Virus record (IMG/VR): IMGVR_UViG_3300034523_000200
Location: 1-43,543 of that record
Strand: one strand, 5' to 3'
DNA length: 43,543 nucleotides
DNA from: a virus
Every line of letters begins with the position of its first letter. Positions within the stretch are counted from its first letter, which is position 1. The notes beneath the pieces are model-generated. The model was given only the letters and a program-made list of their open reading frames with translations, made no database searches and was not told the DNA's origin. Below, piece by piece: positions 21,191 through 30,127 of the stretch. The position numbers were made by a program, and so were the translations under genes.

Positions 21191-21222
21191 CCAGCGTTCC
21201 GCTTTTCCTCTTGAGGGCCACC

Positions 21223-21567
21223 ATGACAACAGAGCAGCAAGCGTTGGCTGAAATGCCAATATGGTTAGTGATCATGCTCGCCCTGGTCGGCGGCGTTTCG
21301 GGCGAGATGTGGCGAGCAGACAAGGATGGCATGCACGGCTGGTCGCTGATCCGCCGACTGGCGTTGCGATCCGGTGCCTGTGTCGTCTGCGGTCTGTCGA
21401 CCATGATGCTGCTTTATGCGGCGGGTGTTTCGATCTGGACGGCGGGCGGCTTTGGATGTCTCACCGCGATGGCGGGCGCCGATGTTGCCATTGGGCTGTA
21501 CGAGCGCTGGGCCGCCAAGCGGCTGGGCGTGTGTGAAGCGCCGCCTTCGGGCGGTGAGCAGGGATGA
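21223..21567 (+). CDS. phage holin
   Basis: The protein has 114 aa from ATG 21223 (TTGAGGG upstream). It has hydrophobic segments at about residues 11-28 (PIWLVIMLALVGGVSG) and 45-90 (a CVVCGLSTMMLLYAAGV helix and an Ala/Gly-rich helix), a polar start and a charged C-terminus. This is the size and topology of phage holins of the LydA/holin_3 type. It should permeabilise the inner membrane for the endolysin (3475-3900). It opens the late operon, far from the other lysis genes. Confidence 0.72.
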   Translation: MTTEQQALAEMPIWLVIMLALVGGVSGEMWRADKDGMHGWSLIRRLALRSGACVVCGLSTMMLLYAAGVSIWTAGGFGCLTAMAGADVAIGLYERWAAKRLGVCEAPPSGGEQG

Positions 21568-21772
21568 CCGTCTGGAGGCACCGTGATACGGATTCCCGAT
21601 GTGGTCGCACGGTTTTGGTGCGCCGAAAATCGCCGGGGACCCTGGGGTTATTCCAGGGGTACGGGGCAGGAAACCCGCGGGAAACTGTTAGCGGCAGGGT
21701 TGCCAGCTTACTGAAATTCAATCCATTGAAATTGAAAGGTTTCCATTGAAAAGCCGTTGAAAAGGAGGGCTT
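21568..21772 (+). other. holin-terminase gap; candidate cos region
   Basis: This 205-bp gap lies directly before the terminase small subunit, where lambda-type phages have cos. It contains an inverted repeat (CCCTGG 21640-21645 / CCAGGG 21653-21658) and TTGAAA repeats near 21725-21765. The cleavage site cannot be located from sequence alone. A possible 43-aa frame overlaps it. Confidence 0.35.
21583..21714 (+). CDS. possible 43-aa small protein
   Basis: A GTG start with GGAGG six bases upstream encodes 43 aa beginning IRIPDVVARFWCAENRRGPW and rich in Arg and Gly. Composition and ribosome site make translation plausible. An overlapping 61-aa frame from ATG 21564, which overlaps the holin stop, is an alternative. 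The gap may instead be purely cis-acting. Confidence 0.35.
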   Translation: MIRIPDVVARFWCAENRRGPWGYSRGTGQETRGKLLAAGLPAY

Positions 21773-22375
21773 ATGACAGAACCAATTTACCTGTCAAAGA
21801 GCGCCTTCGCGGCTCGGATCGGTAGGTCACCCAGCTACATCACCTGGCTGAAAGACAACAACCGACTGGTGCTGTCTGCCGACGGAAAGAAGGTCGACGT
21901 GCTTTCGACCGAAGCACTGATCCGCGACACCGCCGACCCCAGCAAGGCCGCCGTCGCTGACCGACACCAGCAAGACCGGCTTCAGCGTGACGTTTACAGC
22001 CAGTTATCCACCCAGGTCGAACCGACCTCAACGGCTGCACCGCCGCCCGCGATTACACCTGCGGGGCAGCAGCCCGACTTCCAGAAGGCTCGCGCCCTGC
22101 GCGAACACAACCTGGCGCTGCTGACTGAGATCGAGTTGCACAAGGCCAAGGGGGCGCTGGTCGCCATGACAGCGGTCAAGACCGGTGCATACAACGCCGG
22201 TCGCATGCTGCGTGACCAGCTGCTGGGCATGCCCCCGCAACTGGCTCCGGAGCTGGCCTCCATGACCGATCCTTGGGAAATCGAAAAACACCTGACGGCG
22301 GCCATCCGCCGGGCGCTGGAAGACGCCGAACGCATGTCTTCAGCGGATCTTGAACATGCCCTAACCACGAGTTAA
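21773..22375 (+). CDS. terminase small subunit
   Basis: The protein has 200 aa. The N-terminal 'YLSKSAFAARIGRSPSYITWL' is a helix-turn-helix typical of the DNA-recognition domain of Nu1-type small terminases. A variable Pro-rich linker follows (~80-100), then a helical region 'QKARALREHNLALLTEIELH' for oligomerisation and contact with the large subunit. It binds the packaging site and recruits the GpA-type large subunit, whose gene starts five bases later. It is preceded by AAGGAGGG. Confidence 0.82.
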   Translation: MTEPIYLSKSAFAARIGRSPSYITWLKDNNRLVLSADGKKVDVLSTEALIRDTADPSKAAVADRHQQDRLQRDVYSQLSTQVEPTSTAAPPPAITPAGQQPDFQKARALREHNLALLTEIELHKAKGALVAMTAVKTGAYNAGRMLRDQLLGMPPQLAPELASMTDPWEIEKHLTAAIRRALEDAERMSSADLEHALTTS

Positions 22376-22379
22376 GCCC

Positions 22380-24401
22380 ATGACCACGGAAATCCCTGAC
22401 GGTGCAGAGGTGTATCGCGAGGCGTATTTCCGTGGGCTCCGGCCCGACCCGGACGTCTGGATTGATCAATGGGCCGATGAATACATGCGCATTCCGCGTG
22501 ACACCGGCGCCGCTGAGCCAGGCCAGTACCGCACTTCGCGTACACCGTATGCCCGCGAACCCATGCGGTGCCTGTCGCCGGCTCACCCCTGCAAGCGCGT
22601 GATCACCATGGTGGCCTCGCAGTTGATGAAAACGCAGATCGCCTTGAACTGGATCGGCGGCCTGATCCATATGGCACCGTCCAACATCCTGACCCTGCTG
22701 CCGAGCCTTGGCCTGGCCAAGCGGGTGTCGTCGCGGATTGGCAAGACCATCAAGGCCGCACCGGTATTGCGTGAGCGTGTCGCCTCCAACCGGTCGCGAG
22801 ACTCGCGCAACACCATGGACACTAAGGAGTTCGAGGGCGGTTCGCTGTACGTCACCACCGCCGGCTCTGCGGCCAACCTGTCGGAGCTGTCGGCCCGTTA
22901 CGTTTACGGCGACGAGATCGACCGCTGGGAAGTGGACATCGGCGAAGAGGGCGACCCCATCGAGCTGGCGGAAACGCGGGGTAGTACCTTCGGCCGCAAT
23001 GCGAAGTTTTACTTCTCCAGCTCGCCGACCATCAAGGGCGCCTCGCGAATCTCTGACCTGTTTGAAGGCAGCGATCAGCGTTACTACTACGTGCCATGCC
23101 CGACCTGCGGGCACATGCAAATCCTTGAGTGGGAGCGACTGCATTACTCCAAGGATTACAGCGTGGTGCATTACGAGTGCGCCGGGCCTGAGTGCGACGT
23201 GCTGATCGACGAGTACCACAAGGGTGAAATGCTCGCTAAAGGCGAGTGGCGTTCCCATGCTGAAGGTGATGGCGAGACCGTCGGCTTCCACCTCAATGCG
23301 CTCTATTCTCCGCTCGGTTGGATGGATTGGAAGTCGCTGGCCAAGCAATTCGAGAAGGCCAAGAAGGCCCAAGCCAAAGGAGACTTGGAACCGATGCAGG
23401 TGTTCTACAACACCCGCCTGGCGAAAGTCTGGGACAGCGCGCAAGAGCAAACCAAGGCCGATACGCTGATGAAGCGGGCGCGGCTGGAGGGCTTTACCCT
23501 CGGCTCGCTATCGGCCGCGGTGCTGATGATCACCGGCTCCGTCGACGTTCAAGCCAATCGCCTGGAGTTCATGGCCATGGGGTGGGGCGTGGGCATGGAG
23601 CGCTGGGTTGTTGACTACCAGGTTGTCTCGGGCGATCCCGCAGACGAACGCACCTGGGCGGCGCTGGACGAATTGCTCAAGGCTAAATACCGCCATCCGT
23701 GCGGGGTCAGCCTGGGCATTCTTGCCGTAGCGGTCGACTCCGGCGGCCATCACACCGATGAGGTCTACCAGTTCTGCCGCGTTCGCCGCTGGCGAAATGT
23801 GTTCGCCATCAAGGGGGCGAGCAAGCCTGGTAAACCGGTGATTGCCCAGCGCCCGTCGATGGTTGACGTAACCTGGAAGGGCCAGACTGAACGCAACGGT
23901 GCCGAGCTGTGGTTTGTCGGTACCGACACGGCGAAGGACTGGATCTACAACCGCTACCCGTTCGAATCTGGGCCGGGCGCGCTGCACTTTGCCAACGACT
24001 TGCCGGACGACTTTTTCGCCCAGTGCGTGGCCGAGCGCAAGGTCGCCCGCTACGTGCGGGGACACAAGCGCATTGAGTGGGTCAAGGGCAAGGCCGAGCG
24101 CAACGAAGCGCTCGACCTGATGGTGTACTGCCTGGCCATGGCGCATTACCTGGGCATCAACCGCTACAAGGAACATGACTGGGAGCGAGTGCGTCAGTCC
24201 CTGGCGCAGTCTGGTTTGTTCGACGAAGCGTCAGGCATCAAGCATGTTCAAGGCGAGCGGGTCAGTAACACCGGACAAGCAACACCAGTTGCCGCACCAC
24301 AACCGGCTCCGCAACCCACTGCTCCGGCCGCGCAATCGCGACCAGCAGCATCGCCCCCTCAACGCCGCAGTTCCAGTAGCGGATACCTCAAGAGACGCTG
24401 A
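22380..24401 (+). CDS. terminase large subunit, lambda GpA family
   Basis: The protein has 673 aa, normal for GpA. 'WADEYMRIPRDTGAAEPGQY' and 'ITMVASQLMKTQIALNWIGG' (the divergent P-loop region with K), 'RYVYGDEIDRW' (Walker B, DE) and C-terminal nuclease-domain Asp residues ('VDVQANRLE', 'AVDSGGHHTDEVY') follow GpA order. It cuts concatemers at cos and drives DNA into the prohead. The last ~50 residues are a Pro/Gln/Ala-rich tail. GpA-type terminases usually make cohesive ends. Confidence 0.93.
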   Translation: MTTEIPDGAEVYREAYFRGLRPDPDVWIDQWADEYMRIPRDTGAAEPGQYRTSRTPYAREPMRCLSPAHPCKRVITMVASQLMKTQIALNWIGGLIHMAPSNILTLLPSLGLAKRVSSRIGKTIKAAPVLRERVASNRSRDSRNTMDTKEFEGGSLYVTTAGSAANLSELSARYVYGDEIDRWEVDIGEEGDPIELAETRGSTFGRNAKFYFSSSPTIKGASRISDLFEGSDQRYYYVPCPTCGHMQILEWERLHYSKDYSVVHYECAGPECDVLIDEYHKGEMLAKGEWRSHAEGDGETVGFHLNALYSPLGWMDWKSLAKQFEKAKKAQAKGDLEPMQVFYNTRLAKVWDSAQEQTKADTLMKRARLEGFTLGSLSAAVLMITGSVDVQANRLEFMAMGWGVGMERWVVDYQVVSGDPADERTWAALDELLKAKYRHPCGVSLGILAVAVDSGGHHTDEVYQFCRVRRWRNVFAIKGASKPGKPVIAQRPSMVDVTWKGQTERNGAELWFVGTDTAKDWIYNRYPFESGPGALHFANDLPDDFFAQCVAERKVARYVRGHKRIEWVKGKAERNEALDLMVYCLAMAHYLGINRYKEHDWERVRQSLAQSGLFDEASGIKHVQGERVSNTGQATPVAAPQPAPQPTAPAAQSRPAASPPQRRSSSSGYLKRR

Positions 24402-24402
24402 T

Positions 24403-24609
24403 ATGTCATTTACCCAGAAGCACCTCGACGCAGTTGAGGCGGCCATCGCTCGCGGTGAGAAAATCGTGCGCTACACCGACCGTACCGTGGAGTACCGCAC
24501 AGTCGACGAGCTGCTCAAGGCTCGCGAAGAGATCCGCTCGTCGCTGATCAATGCTGCTGGTCCGCGCTCGCGCGTGGTCAGGCTGTCCCACGGAGGCAAA
24601 GGACTCTAA
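24403..24609 (+). CDS. gpW-like head-tail joining protein
   Basis: The protein has 68 aa. 'KHLDAVEAAIARGEKIVRYTDRTVEYRTVDELLKAREEI' matches the short lambda gpW fold (two helices with a beta hairpin containing 'YR/TVEYRS'). It joins head and tail by binding under the portal. It sits between terminase and portal as in lambda, and its stop overlaps the portal start. Confidence 0.9.
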   Translation: MSFTQKHLDAVEAAIARGEKIVRYTDRTVEYRTVDELLKAREEIRSSLINAAGPRSRVVRLSHGGKGL

Positions 24610-26090
24610 TGGCCCGCCACTATCCGACGCTGACCCGTAACGGATTCGTGCTGCCGTCGAACATCAAGGCCAGTTACGAAGGCGCCGGGGAGGGCCGACG
24701 GTCTGCTGGCTGGGACGCTCCCGACAACGGGGTCAACAGCATCAATACCCCGGCGCTGCGTAACCTGCGTTCGCGTTCGCGCGCAGCGGTTCGCAATGAC
24801 CCGTATGCCTTCAACGTGATCGACAAACGCGTCAGCAACCTGATCGGTACCGGCATAAATCCCCGGCCGAAAACCGAAGACGCCCAGCTGCGAAACCTAC
24901 TCCAGGAGTTGTGGGACGACTGGGTCGATGAATCAGACGCCGATGAGCGCACCGACTTCTACGGTCAGCAAGCGCTAGTGGCACGCACCGTCGAAACCTC
25001 GGGCGAATGTTTTGTTCGGCTGCGACCACGCAGCCTGGATGAAGGCCTAGCGGTCCCTTTGCAGCTCCAGATACTGGCACCGGAGTTCGTGCCCCATGAC
25101 AAGTTCGAATCCACCAAGACCGGCAACATCATCCGCGCCGGGATCGAGTTCACCCCAGGTGGCAAGCGGGTGGCGTACTGGATGTACCTGTCGCATCCGC
25201 GTGATGCGTCGTCGCTGAACGCCGGTTACAACCAGTTGGTGCGGGTACCGGCGACTCAGGTGCTGCACATCTTCGAGCCAGTCGAGCCAGGCCAGCTGCG
25301 CGGCGTGCCGCGATTGTCGCCGGTGCTCAAGCGGCTGCGCAGCCTCGACAACTACGACGACGCCGTGTTGTTCCGTCAAGAGGTGGCCAACCTGTTTGCC
25401 GGTTTTATCAGTCGGCCGGCGCCGGACTCTGGACCTACGCCTAGGGATCCAGTCACTGGCCAACCGTTGAGTCTTGATCGGGATGGCTTCACGCCGATGG
25501 TCGCGCTAGAGCCCGGCACCATGCAGGAGCTGGGGCCTGGTGAAGAGGTCGAATTCTCCAAGCCGCCGGACGCGGGCAACAACTATCCGGACTTCATGCG
25601 GCAGCAGCTGATGGCTGCCGCAGCGGGGACCGGCACGCCTTATGAGATCCTCACGGGCGACATGCGCGGGGTCAACGACCGAGCACTTCGAGTTGTGCTC
25701 AACGAGTTTCGGCGCCGCCTGGAGCAACTGCAATTCAGCGTTTACGTGCACCAGCTCTGCCGCCCAGTCCGGGCCGCCTGGATGGACATGGCTGTCTTGT
25801 CGGGTGTCCTGGTACTGGACGGCTACGCCCAGCGTCGGCGTGAATACCTGCGTACCCGCTGGGTGCCGCAAGGCTGGGCCTACATCCAGCCTGTGCAAGA
25901 CGTACAGGCGCGGCGAATGGAAGTACAAGCGGGCTTTGCTTCGCGCAGCGAGATGGTTCTGCGCACGGGCTATGACGCTGAAACGGTTGATACGGAAAAT
26001 GCTGCCGACCTCGCCAGAGCCACAGATCTCGGCCTCAATTACAACACTCTCGACCCTGTCGTACTCACCGACAATAAGGAGCAACCATGA
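24609..26090 (+). CDS. portal protein, lambda family
   Basis: The protein has 493 aa. The sequence has 'NTPALRNLRSRSRAAVRNDPYAFNVIDK' near the start, and 'IGTGINPRPK', 'SGECFVRLRPR' and 'DMRGVNDRALRVVLNEFRRRLEQLQF' near the C-terminal clip/crown, all typical of the lambda gpB-type portal. It forms the dodecameric DNA entry ring. The gene overlaps the maturation protease by four bases (ATGA). Confidence 0.93.
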   Translation: MARHYPTLTRNGFVLPSNIKASYEGAGEGRRSAGWDAPDNGVNSINTPALRNLRSRSRAAVRNDPYAFNVIDKRVSNLIGTGINPRPKTEDAQLRNLLQELWDDWVDESDADERTDFYGQQALVARTVETSGECFVRLRPRSLDEGLAVPLQLQILAPEFVPHDKFESTKTGNIIRAGIEFTPGGKRVAYWMYLSHPRDASSLNAGYNQLVRVPATQVLHIFEPVEPGQLRGVPRLSPVLKRLRSLDNYDDAVLFRQEVANLFAGFISRPAPDSGPTPRDPVTGQPLSLDRDGFTPMVALEPGTMQELGPGEEVEFSKPPDAGNNYPDFMRQQLMAAAAGTGTPYEILTGDMRGVNDRALRVVLNEFRRRLEQLQFSVYVHQLCRPVRAAWMDMAVLSGVLVLDGYAQRRREYLRTRWVPQGWAYIQPVQDVQARRMEVQAGFASRSEMVLRTGYDAETVDTENAADLARATDLGLNYNTLDPVVLTDNKEQP

Positions 26091-27241
26091 GCAAAAAAGC
26101 GCTCCCGCGCATTTACGACAAGGCCGGCAAACGCGTGCCAGTGCAGGCCAAGAGCTGGTACGCCCTGCAAGCCACCGGCGAAGCCGAACAACGCACCATT
26201 GAAGTCTTCGTGTATGGCGAGATCGGTTACTGGGGAGTCACGGCCAACCAGTTCGTACTTGATCTAAAGGCGATGGATGATGGTGTATCGCCGGTGACTG
26301 TCGCGTTCAACAGCATCGGCGGCGATCTGTTTGACGGGTTGGCGATTCACAATGCGCTGTCCCGCCTCGGTGAGCGCTGTACGGGGCGCGTCGACGCCTT
26401 GGCCGCCAGCGCCGCCAGTGTCGCGGTCTGCGGCGCGCACCGCGTGGTAATCGCAGCCAATGCCATGCTGATGATTCACAATCCCTGGACCTACGCCTCG
26501 GGCGATGCCGAGGACTTTCGCAAAGTGGCCCAGGTGCTGGACCAAACCATGGAAGCCATCATCGCGGCTTACAAGTCGAAAGCACCGAATATCGACGAGG
26601 TCGAGCTGCGGCGCATGGTCGATGCGGAAACCTGGCTGACCGCCAACGAGGCAGTGGCCCTGGGTCTGGCCGATGAAGTAGGCGACGGGATCACGGTCAA
26701 GGCCTGTCTCGGCCAGGGCGGTGTGCTGCAGCGTTACCAACACGCACCGGCCGACTTGCTGGCCCAGCTCGACGAGCTGCCAGAGCCGGATCCGGACCTG
26801 GAGCCGGACGATCCGCCCAAGACGCCGCCCGTCGTCGACTCGACCAAGCTGGCACTGATGATCACCCAGCGCTGCGCCGAGGGCGGCATCAGCAACCTGG
26901 TCGCGCCGCTGCTCAGTTCCACCAAGCTTGAAAGCGAAGAGATTGTCCTGGCGGGATTAACACGGGCCAAGGCGGTGAACGATCTTTGCGTTGCCGCACG
27001 CTTGCCGGAGTTCAGCGCCGAGTACGTCGCCGCCGGTTTGGACGCACCAGCTGTTCGTGCGCGGCTGTTCGACAAGATCGTGAGCGGCGGCAAGGGCTTC
27101 GAAATCGACAACAGCTTGCCACTGGACAATGACCCGGCACCGAAGGTGCTGGCCAAACAACCTGATCCCACCTCGATCTGGGCCGCTCGACAAGCCGCTC
27201 AATCTGGAACCGCGCACGGCGCGAAAGGAGCAAGACCATGA
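26087..27241 (+). CDS. ClpP-like head maturation protease with scaffold-like C-terminus
   Basis: The protein has 384 aa. Residues ~35-210 form a ClpP fold: 'VTVAFNSIGGDLFDGLAIHNAL', nucleophile Ser in 'ALAASAASVAVCGAH', catalytic His in 'MLMIHNPWTYASGD' and a later Asp. The remaining ~170 residues are acidic and Pro-rich (PEPDPDLEPDDPPKTPP) and then helical, which could serve as an internal scaffold, as in other phages with protease-scaffold fusions. It processes capsid precursors during head assembly. It overlaps the decoration gene by four bases. Confidence 0.9.
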   Translation: MSKKALPRIYDKAGKRVPVQAKSWYALQATGEAEQRTIEVFVYGEIGYWGVTANQFVLDLKAMDDGVSPVTVAFNSIGGDLFDGLAIHNALSRLGERCTGRVDALAASAASVAVCGAHRVVIAANAMLMIHNPWTYASGDAEDFRKVAQVLDQTMEAIIAAYKSKAPNIDEVELRRMVDAETWLTANEAVALGLADEVGDGITVKACLGQGGVLQRYQHAPADLLAQLDELPEPDPDLEPDDPPKTPPVVDSTKLALMITQRCAEGGISNLVAPLLSSTKLESEEIVLAGLTRAKAVNDLCVAARLPEFSAEYVAAGLDAPAVRARLFDKIVSGGKGFEIDNSLPLDNDPAPKVLAKQPDPTSIWAARQAAQSGTAHGAKGARP

Positions 27242-27582
27242 CCATCAAAAAAGAACCGATTCACGCCGGTGAGTTTCTACTGTCCGAAGGGGCTGGGAAC
27301 ATCTCGCGAGAAACCATCAATGTGGCTGCCGGCCCCGCCCTTGAGCCAGGCCAGATCCTCGGCCTGGTAACTCTGACGGGCGAGTTCGCACCGTATGACC
27401 CGGTCGCAGAGGACGGCACCCAGGCCGCCGTTGCGATTCTGTTCGGCTCATTGGGCGAGTCGGACGTGGTGCGCCGTGGTCGTGCCGTAGTGCGTTTGGC
27501 AGAAATCAGCGAAGCGCACTTGACGGGGCTCGACGCCGACGCCGAGAAAGATCTCGCTGCACGTTTTCTGATCGTTCGCTAA
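27238..27582 (+). CDS. head decoration protein, lambda gpD family
   Basis: The protein has 114 aa. 'FLLSEGAGNISRETINVAAG' followed by 'LEPGQILGLVT' and 'AVAILFGSL' with 'GRAVVRLAEI' near the end is the classical lambda gpD pattern (starting around the 'S..... SRE..T' motif). Trimers stabilise the expanded capsid. It lies between protease and major capsid genes, as in lambda. Confidence 0.92.
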   Translation: MTIKKEPIHAGEFLLSEGAGNISRETINVAAGPALEPGQILGLVTLTGEFAPYDPVAEDGTQAAVAILFGSLGESDVVRRGRAVVRLAEISEAHLTGLDADAEKDLAARFLIVR

Positions 27583-27603
27583 GACGCTCAGCCACGTTTA
27601 TCT

Positions 27604-27625
27604 GCCCCGCCCTGAGCGGGGCTTT
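27604..27625 (+). terminator. hairpin before the major capsid gene
   Basis: The stem GCCCCGC / GCGGGGC has a five-base loop and only TTT after it. CTGGAGAG and the capsid ATG follow. The T-tract is short, so a stabilising or attenuating role is likelier than termination. Confidence 0.55.
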
Positions 27626-27644
27626 GCATTTCTGGAGAGTACCC

Positions 27645-28640
27645 ATGGCCGATATCGCCATTTTTGACGACGAAGCGTTTACCGTTACCGCGCTCACCGC
27701 TGCACTCAACGAGCAACCCTATCTGCCGGGGCGCATCAGCGCACTTGGCTTGTTCCGCGAAGAGGGCGTCACCACCCTGACCGTGCAGATTGAAAAGGAC
27801 GGCGACACCCTGGCCCTGGTTCCAGCGGGCGAGCGTGGTAGTTCTGGCCTAGTGGTTGGAGCCAGCAAGCGCAACCTGATTCCTTTCAACACCGTCCACT
27901 TGCCGGAACGCTTCACCATCAAGGCCGACGAGATTCAAGGCATCCGCGCCTTCGGTACCCGCACCGAATTGCAGGCGGTACAAGACGTGGTCAACGCCCG
28001 CCTGGCAAAAGCCCGCCGTCAGCTGGATGCCACCCACGAGTTCCAGCGCATGGGCGCACTCAATGGCCTGATCCTCGATGCCGATGGACAGAGACCTTTG
28101 CTGGACATCTACGCGGCCTTCGGTGTGCAACGCCAGACGCTTTCCATGGCCTTTGCCGACCAGGCCACCGAGCTGCGGGTTAAATGCGGCGAAGCCCTGG
28201 ATATGCAAGAAGACGCGCTGGGTAGCGTGACCAGTACCAGTTCTCGCGCTTTCTGCGGCAAGAACTTCTGGAACAAGCTGATCGTTCACAAGTCGGTCAA
28301 GGAGACCTACCTCAACAGCCAGCAAGCGGCTGCGCTGCGCGGTGATGCCCGAGAAAGCTTCGAGTTCGGCGGCATTATCTGGGAGCGCTACCGTGGCAAA
28401 GTTGCTGGGGTTTCTTTCGTCCACGACGACAAGGCTTTGCTGGTGCCTGAAGGTGTTCCCGATCTGTACATCTCAGCGTTTGCCCCGGCCGACTACATGG
28501 AAACGGTCAACACCCAGGGCATTCCGTACTACAGCATGATCGAGCCACTGCCGTTCAAAAAAGGCATGGCCGGCGAAGCCCAGTCCAACCCGTTGCACCT
28601 GTGCACTCGGCCTCGCGCACAGATCCTCCTGGAACTCTAA
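27645..28640 (+). CDS. major capsid protein, lambda gpE family
   Basis: The protein has 331 aa from ATG 27645 with CTGGAGAG upstream. The start 'FDDEAFTVTALTAALNEQPYLPGRI', then 'NLIPFNTVHLPERFTIKADEIQGIRAFG', and the late 'LYISAFAPADYMETVNTQGIPYY' are hallmarks of the lambda E capsid family. It forms the icosahedral shell. A hairpin lies between the decoration and capsid genes and may raise capsid expression. Confidence 0.94.
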   Translation: MADIAIFDDEAFTVTALTAALNEQPYLPGRISALGLFREEGVTTLTVQIEKDGDTLALVPAGERGSSGLVVGASKRNLIPFNTVHLPERFTIKADEIQGIRAFGTRTELQAVQDVVNARLAKARRQLDATHEFQRMGALNGLILDADGQRPLLDIYAAFGVQRQTLSMAFADQATELRVKCGEALDMQEDALGSVTSTSSRAFCGKNFWNKLIVHKSVKETYLNSQQAAALRGDARESFEFGGIIWERYRGKVAGVSFVHDDKALLVPEGVPDLYISAFAPADYMETVNTQGIPYYSMIEPLPFKKGMAGEAQSNPLHLCTRPRAQILLEL

Positions 28641-28642
28641 CC

Positions 28643-28957
28643 GTGGCCTTCCGCGACCTGATCGCCGAGGTCGACGCAGCGGTGTTCGAGACCCTGGCTG
28701 ACGTCGGCTACATCGAAGGTCGGCTGGTCTTGGGCATGTTCTCTGCGCCCTGGTTACAACCCAGCGTCGGCCGTTTGAATACCGGTATGCGTGAGCCGCA
28801 TTTCGTCATCCGGGTCGGGGACTCTGATGGCGTCGAGAAAGCGCAACACGTCACCATTGAACTGCCCGCCATGGATGGCGGCGGGGAATACATCGTGGTG
28901 CGACTGGAGCCAGACGGCGCCGGTCAGGTCGCCCTGGTCTTGAGGATGTCAGCATGA
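28643..28957 (+). CDS. lambda FII-like head-tail attachment protein
   Basis: The protein has 104 aa from GTG 28643, two bases after the capsid stop. It begins 'AFRDLIAEVDAAVFETLADV' and contains a beta-rich core with 'HFVIRVGDSDGVEKAQHVTI' and a terminal 'GQVALVLRMS', similar in size and layout to FII. It would form the interface between the neck and tail. Position after the capsid supports this; sequence similarity is weak. Confidence 0.6.
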   Translation: MAFRDLIAEVDAAVFETLADVGYIEGRLVLGMFSAPWLQPSVGRLNTGMREPHFVIRVGDSDGVEKAQHVTIELPAMDGGGEYIVVRLEPDGAGQVALVLRMSA

Positions 28958-29619
28958 GTATTGGCTCGTTCTACAAGACATCGGCCAGCAGCGGGATGAT
29001 CACCATTCAGCCTTCAGCTGCCGACATTCAGGCGCTGACTGACTTTGCCAAGGTGGTACCGAAAGCTGCCGCCGCTGCCCAGCGGCGGGCGATCAACAAA
29101 ACGCTGGGCTGGTTGCGCACCCATATTGCTCGCGCAGTCGGCAAGCAACAGGGCGTTGCCATGCGCGCAGTGCGGCAGCGCTTGCGTTCGTACCCTGTAA
29201 AAGGCAACACCGGACGCGGCAAGCTTTGGTTCGGTATTAATCCGCTGGAGGCCAGCCGCACCGGTCGTGCACGTCAAACACAGTCGGGTGTCTCGGTCGG
29301 TAAGCGCCGGTACCAGGGTGCGTTTTACAAGCGCGTGTATGGCGGTAACGCGAACATCTGGATCCGAACGGCCAGCAAGCACTTCTCGGCCGCCGACTAT
29401 CCGGCCAGTGATGTGTCATCAGCGAGCGGACCAAGCTCCGGCTGGATCGCCGAAAACGGTGACCGCTTCCCACTGGCCAAGGCCATGGTGCAACTGGACG
29501 ACGTGCGCCCCTTGTTCGAAGAGTGGACCCGCCGCGCCGATCAGCGCCTGCTGGAAATTCTCAAGCAGGAGCTGAATTTCGAACTTCAAAAATTCTTACG
29601 AGGGAATGTCCGTGGATGA
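28954..29619 (+). CDS. minor tail protein Z-like (GPZ family)
   Basis: The protein has 221 aa. 'AAAAQRRAINKTLGWLRTHIARAVG' (basic helix), 'GKLWFGINPLEASRTG' and 'RFPLAKAMVQLDDVRPLFEEW' follow the prophage minor tail protein Z family. Such proteins act in tail-neck completion. The start overlaps the previous stop (ATGA) and the end overlaps the next gene by 14 bases. Confidence 0.8.
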   Translation: MSIGSFYKTSASSGMITIQPSAADIQALTDFAKVVPKAAAAAQRRAINKTLGWLRTHIARAVGKQQGVAMRAVRQRLRSYPVKGNTGRGKLWFGINPLEASRTGRARQTQSGVSVGKRRYQGAFYKRVYGGNANIWIRTASKHFSAADYPASDVSSASGPSSGWIAENGDRFPLAKAMVQLDDVRPLFEEWTRRADQRLLEILKQELNFELQKFLRGNVRG

Positions 29620-30127
29620 GCCACTGACGTTGGACCGCCTGTATGCCGCTATCGAGCAGCGTATTGGCGAGCAGTTGCCTGGGCTGGAAACGGTCGCGAC
29701 CTGGCCGGACATCGATGGCCGGGCGCCAGCGCGGTTGCCGGCGCTGTTCCTGGAACTGGCAGAAATAGAGCCAGGAGGCGATGATGGTACGGGGCAAACG
29801 ACGCTCGTCTGCAAGTTCGAGGCGCGGGTGGTGGTGGGTGCCGAACAACCCCGCCACAACCACCAGGCTGCTCAGCTGGCTGCTCAGCTGGCGGTTCTGC
29901 TGCGCGCCCAGTACTGGGATATCGAAGGCGTCGACGCTGCCGAGTTCGTCCAGGCGGTGCAGGATTGGACCAAGCCCGAGCTGGATGGGTACACCGTCTG
30001 GCTGGTGGAGTGGACCCAGGCGATCAAGCTGGGTGAGGAGGAATGGCCCTGGGCCGACCAACCGGCAGTCCATCTCGACATTGATCTGGGTGCCGGGGCA
30101 GTCGAAGTGGGATTGGTGGCTGAGTGA
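29606..30127 (+). CDS. tail completion protein, unknown family
   Basis: The protein has 173 aa. An N-terminal helix ('LDRLYAAIEQRIGEQLPGLE') is followed by strands including 'RLPALFLELAEIEPG' and 'TLVCKFEARVVVG', and a C-terminal 'PAVHLDIDLGAGAVEVGLV'. Size, fold impression and position between Z-like and gpV suggest a tail terminator or completion protein. A specific family is not recognised. The start overlaps the end of the Z-like gene. Confidence 0.6.
   Translation: MSVDEPLTLDRLYAAIEQRIGEQLPGLETVATWPDIDGRAPARLPALFLELAEIEPGGDDGTGQTTLVCKFEARVVVGAEQPRHNHQAAQLAAQLAVLLRAQYWDIEGVDAAEFVQAVQDWTKPELDGYTVWLVEWTQAIKLGEEEWPWADQPAVHLDIDLGAGAVEVGLVAE

Larger units (their letters stand above)
20964..21222 (+). 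promoter_or_regulatory. late-operon control region
   Basis: This 259-bp gap has no convincing gene. It carries four direct GTCGYATT repeats (20983-21023) and, before the holin, a short terminator-like hairpin (21170-21190). It is the expected place for the late promoter. Confidence 0.55.
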
